64,000 nucleotides of DNA from contig NC_016133.3 of the NCBI RefSeq assembly GCF_000005505.3, positions 22,532,555-22,596,554 of the forward strand. Reading direction: 5' to 3'. This document shows positions 36,210 to 48,131 of this stretch, one piece after another. Under the pieces are notes generated by a model. That model worked only from the letters and a program-made list of their open reading frames with translations, had not been told where the DNA came from and did no database searches. Made by a program: the position numbers and the translations under genes. The first letter of the stretch is position 1. The number at the start of each line of letters is the position of its first letter. This DNA comes from Brachypodium distachyon (Eukaryota; Streptophyta; Magnoliopsida; Poales; Poaceae).

Positions 36210-37897
36210 ATGCCCCCCAAGCGGGCTGGTGACTCCCGCATAGACCCGCGTACCCCAGCGGTGCACACGCGGTCGCACGACGTGCGACCCGAGTCGGGGG
36301 CTCAAGAGAACCCCGAGCCCTCGAGGGTGCAGCAAACGCAGCTGCCCCCGCCGCCTCCTCGGCCGTCGACTGACAATCGGCCGAGGGGACCGGCTGCCCC
36401 CAGTGCCAGGGGCAGTCGGGCGAGCACGCACGGCGTCGCCCGGGCCAGCCAACGGGTTGAGTCGCGGCCTGAGGATGCCCCGCGGCAGCGGCACCAGGAG
36501 CATGCCGCGTCACGGGCAACCCCTGGGGGTTCGCACCCTGCACACCCGGAGGCGTCCGGGGCCAGGGCGGGAAGCAGCAGTTCAGGAAGCTGGCTGCCCC
36601 CCGTGCGAACCCCGGCTGAATGCATCGTCGCCGCGCGCGTCATGGTGCGGTATGAGCCGCAGCAGGGCACGCCGGCGCACGAGACGTGGGGCGAGGAATT
36701 GGAAGCGCTACTCGCCCTGGCCACCCAGTAGCCGCAAGGCGAGGGCGCCCCGGTAGGCTCCGGCCACGGGCAGAACCTGGAGCGTGGAGACGCGCCACCC
36801 GCCTCACGACAGGGGGAGAACCCTCCCCCTCCTCAGCGAGGCCAAGGAGACGGGGGCCGGAGGGGTCCTCGAACTCATCGCCCACCGTTCCGGGGGGGGA
36901 TGCGCGTGGCATCTTGAATGCCCGCCAGCAGGAGGATCTGCGCCCGCGCTTAGAGCGCCGGCGCAGGCGCAAGGTGGAGCGCCAGCGCCCACAGGAGCAG
37001 GAAGACGCTCCCATGGGCCCCGAGGATGGCTGCACCGCGTTCACGCGCGAGCTGCGGCGGGTGACGTGGCCCCGTAAGTTCCGAGCGCCTGCGCTCGGTA
37101 CGTACGACGGGACTGCTAACCCCAAAGATTTTCTCCTGACCTAAATGTTGGGCATGCATGCAATCGGCACCGACGACAAGGTCAGGGCGAACTGGTTCCC
37201 GATGGTCCTGAAAGGATCAGTGCGAACCTGGTTGCTCAACCTGCCCGCCGGGTCCGTCGCCACTTGGGCAGACCTGCGTGAGCACTTCGTGAGCGCGTTC
37301 CAGGGCGGCTATTAGCACCCGGGAACCATGGCGGAGCTGCACACTATCGTGCAAAAACCGGGAGAGATGTTGCGGGCCTTCGTCAACCGTTTCTCCAGCC
37401 TCTCCTATTCCATCCCGGAGGCGGAGGCGGCCGCCATTATCAACACCTTCGCCATCAACGTCCGCGACCCCAAGATGCGCGAGAAGCTGAGCACGCATTG
37501 GATCCGGACGACGCAGGACTTGTCCGCCTTGGCGCACAAGTGCACCATGGCCGAGGAAGGGCGCCTAGCACCCGAGCTGGCAGCCCAGGCTGCCGCGAGC
37601 CCTGGCGAGGGCTCGCCGAAGAAGGGTTCCCGCAAGCGCAGCGGGAAGCAAGTCCTCGCTGCGGACTCGGGGGCTCCTGCCGCGAGGCCCGTGAAGAAGG
37701 CCTCGCCGGGTGGAGAGTCTGGCGGGAAGCAGGGCAACGCGCCCCGCTGCCCCATCCACCGCAACTCCACCCACGACGCGCAGAGTTGCCGCCTTCTGCA
37801 GGGGATCAAGTAGCGGCGGGAGCAGTGCCACGAGGAGCGCCGCGCCGCCGGCGCCTGCTTCAATTGTGGCGACATCGGACATCTCTCCCGAGATTGC
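36210..37897 (+). pseudogene. E1 gag pseudogene
   Basis: Structural capsid/nucleocapsid polyprotein. The ATG at 36210 follows a GCCACC context and opens a Pro/Arg/Ser-rich N-terminus in one frame to 36731 (TAG). A G-run near 36890-36899 marks a frameshift into the main frame. The capsid core follows (about 37020-37560): F-T-R-E-L-R-R-V, K-F-R-A-P, Y-D-G-T-A-N-P, W-L-L-N-L-P-A-G-S, then K-P-G-E-M-L-R-A-F-V-N-R-F. Stops at 37142 (TAA), 37315 and 37811 (TAG) interrupt it. A CCHC zinc knuckle (C-F-N-C-G-D-I-G-H-L-S-R-D-C) lies at 37856-37897. The same frame continues without a shift into protease. The protein would package element RNA, but this copy cannot be made intact. Confidence 0.9.
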
Positions 37898-40800
37898 CCG
37901 AACGACCCCAGAGCGAGTCCGAGGCCGGCCGGCAGTGGTGCCGGCAGGGGTGAACCCCAAGGGGGGCGCGGCCAACCCCTCGCTGGGCGGGAACACCCTC
38001 CTCGGGGACGTGACAGGGCGCGCGCTGAGGAGCAGCGCGAGTCCGACTATACCGGCGGCAACGAACCAGGCTTCCAGGAGCCTTGTGGCGTCGCCTGCAT
38101 CCATGGGGGAGCTTACGCTCTCCCATCCCACGCCGCGGTGAAGCGTCTCACCCGTGACGTGTGCGCGCTGTTGCACGATGCGGAGCCGCAGCAGCCGCTG
38201 AGGTGCTCACACGTGCCGATCACCTTCAGCGCCGATGATCACCTAGCGCGACAGTTGGGTTCCAGGGTAGTACCCTTCGTCGTCTCGCCGATCATTAGCA
38301 ATATGACAGTGACCAAGGTGTTGGTGTAGAACGGAGCGGGGCTTAACCTCCTGTCCGCCAGGCTGGTGGAAAAGCTCCAGCTGCCGATGGAGCAGCTAAA
38401 GCCCACCGAACCGTTCCGGGGGGTGAACCCCGGGATCGTGCGCCCGCTGGGACGCATCACGCTGACGGTCACCTTCGGGTCCCGGGAAGCATTCAGGACC
38501 GAGCACATAGTGTTCGACGTGGTGCATACCCCGTTGCCCTACAACGGGATCCTTGGTCGACCGGCGCTGATCAAGTTTATGGTGGCTACGCATTGCGCCT
38601 ACGGCGTGATGAAGATGCCGTCCGTCTACGAAGTCGTCTCCATCGGGTGCGATCTCAAAGACGCAGCTTGGTGCGTTGGCGAGGTCGTCCGGGCCGCTGC
38701 TGCAGCTGACGCCGGCAACGAAGGTATTGTCAAGGACGACGCCTTGCCGGGTGACGCCCTGGCAACAAAGAAGGCCCGCGCCACCCTGCAAGGGTTAGCC
38801 GGAGGAGGCGCAGGCTCGAGCTCGTGTCCCGGCAAGGGGCGGGGGCTCCGGGAGGAGGCCGCCAAAGTGAAGAAGCTGCCCCTCCAAGCCGGCGACAAGG
38901 AGCGCACCGTTACCGTCGGTGCGAACCTGACCACCGAATAGGAAAGCGCCCTCGTCACCTTCCTCCGGGAAAACGCCGACGTGTTCGCCTGGGAACCATC
39001 GGACCTTCCCGGAGTCCCCAGGGAGGTGATTGAGCATCGGCTCGCGGTGCGCTCGGGCGCGCACCCCGTCAAGCAGAAGATCCGGCGGCAGGCACAAGAG
39101 CGGAAAAATTTCATCAAGCAAGAGGTGGGCAAGCTCAGGGCTGCCGGGGCGATCAGGGAAGTTTTGTACCCCACTTGGCTGGCAAACCCGGTAGTAGTGC
39201 CCAAAGCAGGGAATAAACTCCGCATGTGCGTAGATTTTACCGACCTTAATCGTGCATGCCCCAAGGATCCCTTCCCTGTACCCCGTATCGACCAGATAGT
39301 TGATTCTACCACTGGTTGTGACCTGTTGAGTTTTCTGGATGCTTTCTCCGGCGACCATCAAATCAAAATGGCGGTTGAGGATGAGGAAAAGACAAAGTTT
39401 ATCACCCCGGTTGGCTGCTACTGCTATACATGCATGCCTTTCGGGTTGAAGAACGCGGGCTCCGCATTCCAGCACGCCCTGCGAGAATGTTTGGGGCCCC
39501 AGCTAGGCCGCAACGCGGAGGCCTACATGGATGACATCGTCATCAAATCGAACCGTAGGGACTCGCTAATTGATGACCTGTGGGAGACATTTGACAACCT
39601 CCGCAGGATCAAACTCAAGCTGAACCTTGATAAGTCCACCTTCAGTGTCAACTCCAGGCAGCTTCTGGGTTTCTTGGTTTCACACCGGGGGATACAGGCT
39701 AACCCGACCAAAATAGAAGCCATCGAGAAGATGGAGGCCCCCCGCAAGGTGAAAGATGTCCAGCACCTCAACGGCTGCGTTGCCGCGCTTGGACGCTTCA
39801 TCTCCAGGCTGGGCGAGCGTGCCCTGCCTTTCTTCCGGGTAATGAAGAAGACGAGTCCAGTCGACTGGACTGCCGAGGCCGATGCGGCACTCCAGGAACT
39901 CAAGCGATACCTGAGGTCACCGCCCATCCTCGTCGCCCCCAAGTTGGGCGAGCCGTTGCTACTCTACTTAGCGGCGACTAACTAGGAGGTCAGCTCGGTG
40001 CTGGTTGCCGAGAGGGAGGAAGACGTCCCGGGGATTGGGGCTGCGGGGCAGGGGGCTGAGCAGCCTCCGGCAACAACCTCAAACCCAGGGACCACCCCAG
40101 AGCCGGCAACCTCAGCGCCGCGGAACGGTTGGTGCAGCGACCGGTGTACTTCGTCAGTACGGTGTTGCGCGACGCGCGGACAAGATACCCGCAAGTACAG
40201 AAGCTCCTTCTGGGGATTCTCCTTGCGTCCCGCAAGTTGCGCCACTACTTCCAGGCGCACCACGTCACGGTGGTGTCCGGGTTCTGCCTCGAGAGGACCC
40301 TCACCAACCGTGAAGCCACCGGGAGGGTGGCCGAATGGAGGATGGAGCTGTCGGAGTTCGACCTCCACTTCGCCAACTCCAAAAGCATCAAGAGCACGGC
40401 CCTGGCGGACTTCGTCGCGGAGTGGACATCCACGGGCGTAGAAGAAACTGAGGCGGAGACCGACCTTCCCGGCAAGCTGGACGAGGGCCACTGGGTCCTC
40501 TACTTTGACGGTGCGTTCAGTCTCCAGGGAGCGGGGGCCGGGGTCGTCATCGAGTCACCCACAGGGGACCAGCTGCGGTTCGCCGTCCAACTCGACTTCG
40601 CTAACTCCACCAACAACACGGCGGAGTACGAAGGCCTGCTTGTCATCTGCGGGCAGCGGTCGCCCTCGACATTAAGCGCCTGGTTGTTCGCGGTGATTCC
40701 CAGCTGGTGATCAACCAGGTGAACAAGGACTACGATTCCCCTCAAATGGCGCCGTACGTGGAAGAGGTCCGCAAGGTGGAACGGAAGTTCAAGGGTTTGC

Positions 40801-42240
40801 GCTTCGAACATGTCAAGCGGAAGGACAACTTCTCTGCTGACGAGCTGGCCAAGATGGCAGCAGAGCGCCGGAAGCCTCCGGCAGGGGTGTTCTGTCAGAA
40901 GCAACTGGCTCCTTCAGTCACCCCCCAGCCGGCTGCCGGGGACACCCCTCCGGCAACCGAGGGAACCCCTGCAGCAGCAGGGGTCCATGCCGCTGATATG
41001 GCGGCATGCGTTGGCAGGGAAATTCCTCCCTGGGCGGAAGAGATTGCCCGCTATTTGAAAGGGGAGGCTCTCCCGGAGGATGACGTCGCCGCGGAGCGCG
41101 CAGCGCGGCAAGCCAAGAGCTACCGCAGGCGTGCGAATGGTGTCAAACTCATCTGCGTGTCGCAGGAAGAAGGGTGTGCGCTGTTGGAAGACATACATCG
41201 AGGCACGTGTTCACACCATGTGGCCTCCCGGGCTTGGCCGGCAAAGTTTTCCGGCATGGCTTCTACTAACCCACGGCTCAGGTCGACGCAGAGCGGCTGG
41301 TGAGGACGTGCGAAGTGTGCCAGTTCCATTCAAAGAAGAGCAACCAACCAACCCAGGCCCTGCATGTCATCCCGTCCTCATGGCCGTTCGCGGTCAGGGG
41401 ACTGGACATCATCGGCAAGCTACCAAGGGCGGTTGGCGGTTACAAATACTTGTTTGTGGCCGTCGACAAGTTCTCCAAATGGGTAGAGGTGGAACCAGTG
41501 CGCAAGGTGACCGCCCAGGAGGCCATCAAGTTCTTTAAGGGCATTGTGTGCCGGTTTGGTGTTCCTAACAGCATCATCACCGACAACGGCACGCAATTCA
41601 CGAGCGCGGCGTTTCACGCCTATTGCGAAGACATGGGCACTAAGCTGCGCTTCGCGTCCATCTCTCACCCGAGGAGCCACGGACAGGCGGAGCGAGCCAA
41701 CGCAGAGGTTCTGCGGGGGCTCAAGACGAGAACCTTTGACAAGCTCAAAGGCCACGGGAAGCACTGGATCGAAGAACTCCAGCCCGTGCTGTGGTCCATC
41801 CGGACCACACCTAGTCGGGCAACGGGCGAAACTCCTTTCGCCCTTGTCTACGGGGCAGAAGCGGTGCTGCCCCTCGAGCTCAAGTACGGATCTCCCCGAG
41901 TACGCGCGTACGGCGACACCAGCCAACACGAGCAAAGGGTCGACGATCTAAACTTCATCGAAGAGCTTCGATGCCGGGCTGCTGTGCGAACCACGCGCTA
42001 CCAGCAGGGACTCCGTCGTTATCACGACAGACGAGTCCGTCCCCGGGGGCTCGAGAACGGAGACCTTGTCCTGCGCCGGATACAAGGAACGAAGTCGGGA
42101 ACAAGTTGACTCCGAAATGGGAGGGGGCCTTCCGGGTAGTGCAGGTGACCAGGCCGGGGGCTGTCCGCCTGGAAACCGAAGACGGCTTGCCGGTGCCCAA
42201 TAGCTGGAATATTGAACACTTGCGCAAGTTCTACCCGTGA
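37898..42240 (+). pseudogene. E1 pol pseudogene (protease-RT-RNase H-integrase)
   Basis: Continues in frame from gag. Protease region 38138-38900: the usual catalytic Asp position before N-G-A-G-L-N is a TAG (38327-38329). RT 38981-39985: C-V-D-F-T-D-L-N-R-A-C-P-K-D-P-F, F-L-D-A-F-S-G, Y-M-D-D at 39524-39535. After a TAG (39983) and a frameshift comes the first, degenerate RNase H (40129-40470). The second RNase H has Y-F-D-G-A, A-E-Y-E-G-L-L and, after another shift, G-D-S-Q-L-V and A-D-E-L-A. Integrase: H-H-C-C region 41190-41325, D at 41404, D at 41582 in T-D-N-G-T-Q-F, E at 41690 in Q-A-E-R-A-N. A last frameshift near 42090 precedes the C-terminus ending at 42238-42240. The duplicated RNase H is a Tat hallmark. 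Confidence 0.93.
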
Positions 42241-42719
42241 AGCGGCGGAGCCCGACCCTCAGGTGATGCCTCCGATGCATACCTCTCGAACTAGTGTAAC
42301 CGGGCAGCCTCCGTGTGTAAACCGCTAGTTAATTGTGAATAAAGATAAGTGTTTCACCCCTGAGCTTTGTTTTTGCCTTGTTCATTCGCGTGTTTTCCCC
42401 CTCTTGCCTCCTGCTTTAAGTGCACAAAGGTGTCCTTCCCTACTTGGTTGTGAGCAAGGGGCTGCCATGGCCCCGAAACGAAAACCCGTTGCCGGATCCT
42501 TCCGGCACTGGACATGCCGTTGGCGGGCTTCCCGCAACGTGCATCGCTAGTCGTGCCATTGGCGGGCTTACCTCAACATGCATCCCTAGGCGTGCAGTTA
42601 CTCGGCCTCCCGCAGCCAGCACCGCGGAGTCGCTCCGCTTGAGAAAGGAAATGCTCACATCCAAGTTTGGCATTGACCCCTTTGTGCCGGGGGCTGGGAA
42701 GCAGGAGAGATTTATCTGT

Positions 42720-42773
42720 TTTACCTGTGTTACTTGTTTTCGTAAGTTTACCTGTGTTACTTGTTTTCGTCAG
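42720..42773 (+). repeat. 27-bp tandem pair
   Basis: Same two-unit repeat as 4664-4717. Confidence 0.9.
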
Positions 42774-42979
42774 TTTCGAAATTTTTTGCAGCACCTCGAA
42801 TATGGTAAGAGTCTAACCTGCAAGAAAGGGAGGAATCTTGTACACTGTGGTGCCACGACGCCGCGCGGATCCGTCGCGCTCGTCGCGCGCTGTGGCAAGC
42901 CTCCCTCCCACGTCTATAAAAGGCGTGCCCCAACCACGGAATGGCTCAGAGCGAAGCCGGGTTTAGGGCCGTGAAGGCA

Positions 42980-43440
42980 GGTGGTGCAACGGAGGCGCGG
43001 AGGTGTGCTGCCATCGCGCCCCTGCTGCGTCACTCCATCGAGCCCACCCTGAGGGGCGCCACAGAGGCACGGTGGTAGTGCATGCCCTAGGCGTCCCGCG
43101 CCGACAGGTGCACTGCCGTTGTACCCCTGCTGCGTTTCCCCAAAAGGGGCGGTTCCGGGGCGAGGGTCGCTGCAGAGGCACTGTGGTGGTGCATCCCATC
43201 AGCGTCCGGCGCCAACGGGGTGCATTGCCACAATGCCCTTGTCGCCCCCCTCCGAAGGGCACCTCTGCAAGGAGCAGGGGCTGCCGCGGAGACTCTATGG
43301 TAGTGCATGTCATCCGTGCCTTGTGCCGACGGGTGCACTATCATAGGGACCCGGCCGCATTCCCTTTGAGAGAGCCTTTTTCGGGGCGCGGGCCGTTGCG
43401 AGGACGCTGTGATGGCGCCGGTGCCGGCGCTCGTCGCTCG
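42980..43440 (+). repeat. Degenerate ~112-bp tandem repeats in E1 3' region
   Basis: Landmarks AGAGGCAC-GGTGGTAGTGCAT (43062), GCAGAGGCACTGTGGTGG (43172), CGCGGAGACTCTATGGTAG (43285) and GCGAGGACGCTGTGATGG (about 43396) recur every 111-113 bases. Same as 4924-5384. Confidence 0.7.
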
Positions 43441-44439
43441 TTCCGGCCCATCACCGCGTCCTTGCCGCGGCCCTCGAGCAGTTTAGCTCCCGGGTAACAA
43501 GGGTCGTCGCATCCCTTGGGACGAGTTCCCTAGAGAAAACCCAGGTCTCCCCAGTTGCGGGGGCTGTCGCTGGAAGGCTATAACTTCCTCGTCACCCGTG
43601 CCCGCCGTTCGGGGTGTAGCGAAGCCGGCGCCAAGGACGTTATAGCCGTCTCGCGGCTGCTCCCGGAGCGGAGTCCTCCTAAGCCAGGGTTCGTCCCTGA
43701 AGGCCAGGGTCCGCCCCTGAGGGCGAGGGTTGCCGCGTGAGCGTGGTGGTAGCATCGGCGGCGGCGGTTGCCGCCGGCGGTGATCCTGCCCCCGCGTTCC
43801 CGCCGCATGCCTCCGAGATCGTTTCCCTTGAACAGGTACCCCAGATGGTTTCCTACCGAGGCAGTGCCCCGTCTGCACTCTACCGCGGAGCATCGTGAAA
43901 CATTGGACCGCACGAAAAAGCTAAGTATCTGAACGTGAACGCTGAATTCGCTAAGAGCTGAATGAAACCGAGCACTGCCCCGCTGGGTGCGGCCCCGGAT
44001 CCCGCGCGTAGCCAGAGTGTTAAAAGGGACGCTTGCGGGGGGAGTGCGCTCCCCGTGTGGCTCCCGGGTCCGCCCCGGGAGGACACGGCTTGGAGTGGTT
44101 ACCCCGCAAGCGGAGTGGCTCCCCGCTACCGCTTGGCCCCAGGTCGGCACTGCGGGTCCGTCCCGGGTCCCTGGTCTGGTCAAGGGTGAGGCGTGCGCGA
44201 GTCCCCCTGCAACACAAGGCAAGACACGCAAAGGCTAAGGGAACCACCCCGCGAGGCGGCCTCGGGGATAAAGGACAAAAATTGAGCAAACTAACAAGCT
44301 TGATTGACTAGGTGTCGAGTGGTTACATGGACTAATCAAAAGGTCATTGTCCAAACGGTGCTAAGCGCCATACTTGCAGGAAAAGCAAACAAGAAGGAGG
44401 TACAGGGGAAGCAACGAGTATAGCTGGGGGCTGCGGCAG

Positions 44440-46231
44440 CTAGCTGTCGCCGTCTTCGGCCGGGGGGTCGACGGGGGGTTCAGGCTCTGGCTTCATCTGC
44501 ATCCGCTCGACGCCCTCGTCGACGAACTCGCGCACTGCTTGGGTGTGCGTAGGCTCGTCCTCGCTGTCGGACCAAGCGTCCAGCAGGGACTCGAAGGGAA
44601 ATTCTGGGTCCTGGAGATGAATCCGCGGGAGGATTGTCTCGGCAACCTCCCGGGCGCAGTTGGCGACTTCGTTGGCGCCATACTTGGCAATCCAGACATC
44701 GAGCGCCCCAAGTTTCCCCAACAAGTCGGAGAAGAAGGGGATCAGCGTCGGGACGTCCGTGCCATCCACCTCCGTCGCATGCAGCTCGAACTTAGGCAGC
44801 AGGTCGCGCAGCGACTCGACGATCTTTGCCAGCTTCTCCGTCTCAAGCTGCCGCTGCCCGATCAGCGTGCCATGATGGAGTCGGGCGTCTTGCGCGGCCT
44901 TCTTGGCCTTGCTAACGCGGAGGCCTTCGATTTCGCCGTGGTAGTTGGCGATTAGCTCGCTCTTCTCGTCCAGCCGCGCCTGGGCCGTCGCGAGCACCTC
45001 GGCATGCTCCTTCCGGGAAGCTTCTAGAGTTGCCGCCATCGCGTCGAGCCTTCCTTGGAGCTCCATGCGCTCGACCTCCAGTTGCCGACGGAGCTCGGCC
45101 TCCGAGACTACCGGCTCCCGAGCCGCCTCCAGGGCTTGCCGAGCCAGCGGCGCCTCCTCTTCGGCGAGGCGCGCCTCCTCGCGCAGCCGGGAGAGTTCGC
45201 GCCGCTCTCTCTCGACAGCCTCCCGCACCTCGCCGAGTTGATTCTTGGCGGCGGTGTGGCGCTCCCTCACCTCGTTATAGGAGGTGACGAAGGCGAACTG
45301 CTGGTCCCGGACGACGTCCAGGAACCGGTGCCCCCGCTCGAAGACGCTCGGATCCCAGGTAAGAGGATTCCAAGCGACCCCAGCGAGGGTGCCGAGGTCG
45401 GTGCCGGGGAGAGCCCCCGAGGATGACGAAGCCCCAGCTGCCGAAGTGGAGCTGGGCGCGGGGTCGCCAACTTGCTCCCGGGGGTCTTGCTGTCCTTCCC
45501 CGACAACTTCCCCCGCACCCAGGCTCCGGGACACCGGGGTTGGAGAGGGCTCCCTGCTTCCGGAGGGGGTCGTCCCCTGCTGGACGGCGGGCGAGCCCGA
45601 GCCGGCCACGTCCGCGGCTTCAGGCGCGTCGCCGGGTGCCGCCGCGGCGACGGCGGTCCCCACGGCTGCCGCAGTGTCCGTCGCGGCGGGGGCAGGCCCG
45701 GGAGCCGTTTCCGACTCCACCTCCGCCCCCGCGGTCCCGACGACCGAGCCGGGGTTGACCACGGCCGCGCCTGTTCCGGGCGCGGGCGCACTTGTGCCTG
45801 CACCCGTGGAAAAGCATGAGGGTCGGCGATGGTTGGCGCTATCGAAGGCGAATAAGGGCGACCGGGGCGGTTACCTTGTGCAGCCGTCGGGCTTGCCGGT
45901 GCAGCCTCCACTACCTCGCCTGCGCCAGCGGGAGCGTCCAAGGGTCTTGCCGCGGGCGAGTTGCCACTCGCTGCAGAAAGAGAAGGAATGGTTATGAATT
46001 TGGTTAACAGGAATCGCGGTTGCGGAGAATCAACGAAGACGTACCCGTCCGGCTCTGTCTCCGCTGGGGTTGGGTCGCCAAGGGACGCGCCAGCGCCGAC
46101 GCTGGCCCCCGAGGCAGCGGGATCGATGGCACCGCCAGCGTCAACGCGCGTCCTCTTGCTTGCTGAGACGGGCGGGGAATCGCTCCTCGCCCTCTTGCTA
46201 GCGCCCGCCGGCGAGGAGGACTTCGGAGGGT
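44440..46231 (-). pseudogene. E1 antisense ORF, C-terminal exons
   Basis: Minus-strand gene inside E1, opposite to gag-pol. Exon 45875-46231 (basic/Ser/Pro-rich, K-R-A-R and K-R-T-R clusters that could be nuclear-localisation signals) joins the final exon 44440-45797 across a 77-bp GT-AG intron (45798-45874), phase 1, yielding ...A-A-Q-G-T-S-A-P... with the frame open. The final exon starts as a Pro/Ala/Thr-rich linker. It then carries D-P-S-V-F-E-R-G-H-R-F-L-D, roughly 150 residues of heptad-rich coiled coil (E-R-E-R-R-E-L-S-R-L-R-E-E...), a compact region around L-L-P-K-F-E-L, and an acidic/Pro tail (E-P-E-P-P-V-D-P-P-A-E-D-G-D-S). Antisense ORFs downstream of pol are known in Tat elements such as Grande and Retand; function is not established. 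The 5' half is severed by a Copia-like LTR. Confidence 0.75.
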
Positions 46232-47372
46232 TGCGCCTCCGAGGTATCCACACGTACAGGGAGAAACTCCGTGCGGCGGACTGCTAGATCCGATCGCCAG
46301 GCTTTGGGCGTGGAGGTGTGACGGCCGAGTCTAACTCGCGTCTGGATTGGTGTAACCCTAGACGGGTTGGTCTCCTCCACTTATATAGACGTCCCTAGTG
46401 GGCTCAACACTTGAGGCCCGTTAGGAGTCTAAGCCCGATACGAGTTGGATCCGATCCAACTCGGTTCCCACCCCTTAAGCGTGTGACCCTTCAGGTTCGC
46501 GGTCAGTCGGACACGACTACGAGCTCGAACTGCGGGCCCGAGTAACACCTTACTCGTCCACTGGCACCGACTCAAGTCGATAGTTGGTAGCGGCGCCTAG
46601 CAGCACATGCCAACTCCCAAGTAACCACAAGGTATATTGACGAACCATACAATGTGTCATATGCAACATTCCTTTTGCCTCACGATATGTGTGTCGAGCT
46701 CAAGGCAAGTGCTTGTCATCCTTGTGGATAGCTCGAGTCTCTTCTCATTCCTGTGATACAGATTCCCGAACGGGTTAACACTTAACCCAAGTCGCATGGC
46801 CATGCTTTCCGAATCTGATCACTCGAGAGGGCCTAGAGATATCTCTCCGAACAGGAGGGGCAAATCCCATCTTGATCAACCATGACTCGCAGCATGCTTC
46901 TCGGCAAACCCGAAAGCTACCTTTATAACCACCCAGTTACGGAGTAGCGTTTGGCAACCCCTAAGTAGGCCGATTCACATCCCAAGCTCATGCGATGACC
47001 TCAGGTCTCGGACTGGCATATACATCGTACTTGAGACTAACAAATGACAATCATCTCGTTGTGTCTCAGTGCGGGTCTGTCCGACTCAACAATCTCATTG
47101 TCGAGTCCATACTATCAGTCGGCAACACCTTGCCCTATGACTTGTGAAACATAGTCATCATACTGATTCACATTGCTAGTCTAGCTTATGTGTCCGCATA
47201 ACCTCAATGACTAGGGACCATTAGAACAACATCATAGAATACATAGTCTCACAAACAAATCACGTATTTATTGACACATATCAGTGATGATGTTCAAGGA
47301 CAATAACAATAACTCATGAATACATAGGAAATAACATCATCACATGATTGCCTCTAGGGCATATCTCCAACA
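46232..47372 (-). mobile_element. Copia-type (Angela/BARE-like) LTR inserted in E1 antisense ORF
   Basis: Same element as 8176-9316. On the minus strand it opens TGTTGGAGATATGCCCTAGA at 47372 and includes a TATATAAG box. No internal Copia coding sequence is present, so it is a solo LTR or fragment. The left edge is approximate. The middle of the antisense protein expected from comparison with E2 is missing, so the event removed sequence. Confidence 0.72.
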
Positions 47373-48131
47373 GAAGGTGCGTGCCACGTCGACATCTGTG
47401 AGCCCCGCTAGCCGCAACGCCTTGATCTTCTCCACGATGGGGAGGAGGTCGGCGTCGCGGTGGTACCTATCCTGCCAGCCGATCTGGGGCACCGGCAGCT
47501 CCGTCGGCGGCTGGATGAACTCCTGGGGGTCCTCCACTCGGACCCAGCACCAGTCGCCCCGCCACTCTTTTTCGATCTTCTTCCCCGACCGGACGATGAA
47601 CTCTGACTTCATCTGGTCGCGGGCGCGGAAAACCACCCCCGACGACATCGCCTTCGCGTTGTCGATGCGCGGGTAAAAGTAATGCCGGAAGAGCCCCACC
47701 GACGGCATCACCCCCACGAACGCCTCGCAGAGGAACTGGAAGGTGGCGAGGAGGAAGAGCGAGGTGGGGTGGAGCTGCGCCACCCGCAACTGATAGGAAT
47801 CCATCAGCGCGTGGAGGAACAGAGAGAAGGGCGACACCATGCCGCAGAGGAGGAAGCGCGCAAACACCCGGAAGTTGTTATCCTGGTGTTCGACGCCCGC
47901 CGGGAAGATCCGCGTCTCCCCGTGCTCGTTGAAGTTGGAGGCGACGGCATGCCGGAGCTTCCCCAGCGCCTCACCGTTGTAGCCGGGGCGGAAGAAGGCT
48001 ACTTTTGCGCGCATCTCCCGCCTCTTCTGATCCTTGGCGGCGGCCGCTTTGAGTGCCGCCTCGGTCTTGCTGGTCGCGGGCTTCTTCGAAGACTGGACCT
48101 CCTTCCCCTTCCTGGTGGTGGGGGGCGCCAT
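47373..48131 (-). pseudogene. E1 antisense ORF exon 1 (PF04195-like)
   Basis: The ATG at 48131 is chosen over upstream non-ATG codons. The first ~45 residues are Lys/Ala-rich (K-K-P-A-T-S-K-T-E-A-A-L-K). Then comes the conserved domain: V-A-F-F-R-P-G-Y, F-P-A-G-V-E, F-A-R-F-L-L-C-G-M-V-S-P-F-S-L-F-L, L-H-P-T-S-L-F-L-L-A-T-F-Q-F-L-C-E-A-F. This matches the 'putative gypsy type transposon' family (PF04195), and the homologous E2 protein has the same L-H-x-L-x-P-x-S and F-x-L-C-E pattern. The frame runs into the Copia-like LTR just after the L-T-D-V-D-V-A-R-T-F segment. The role of the domain is unknown. Confidence 0.75.

Larger units (their letters stand above)
42241..44439 (+). other. E1 3' non-coding region between pol and antisense ORF
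   Basis: No gene is supportable in this 2.2-kb stretch. It contains the 27-bp pair, the ~112-bp degenerate array and GC-rich chance frames. A TATAAAAG (42915-42922) lies within it on the plus strand; what it would drive is unclear. Confidence 0.7.
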
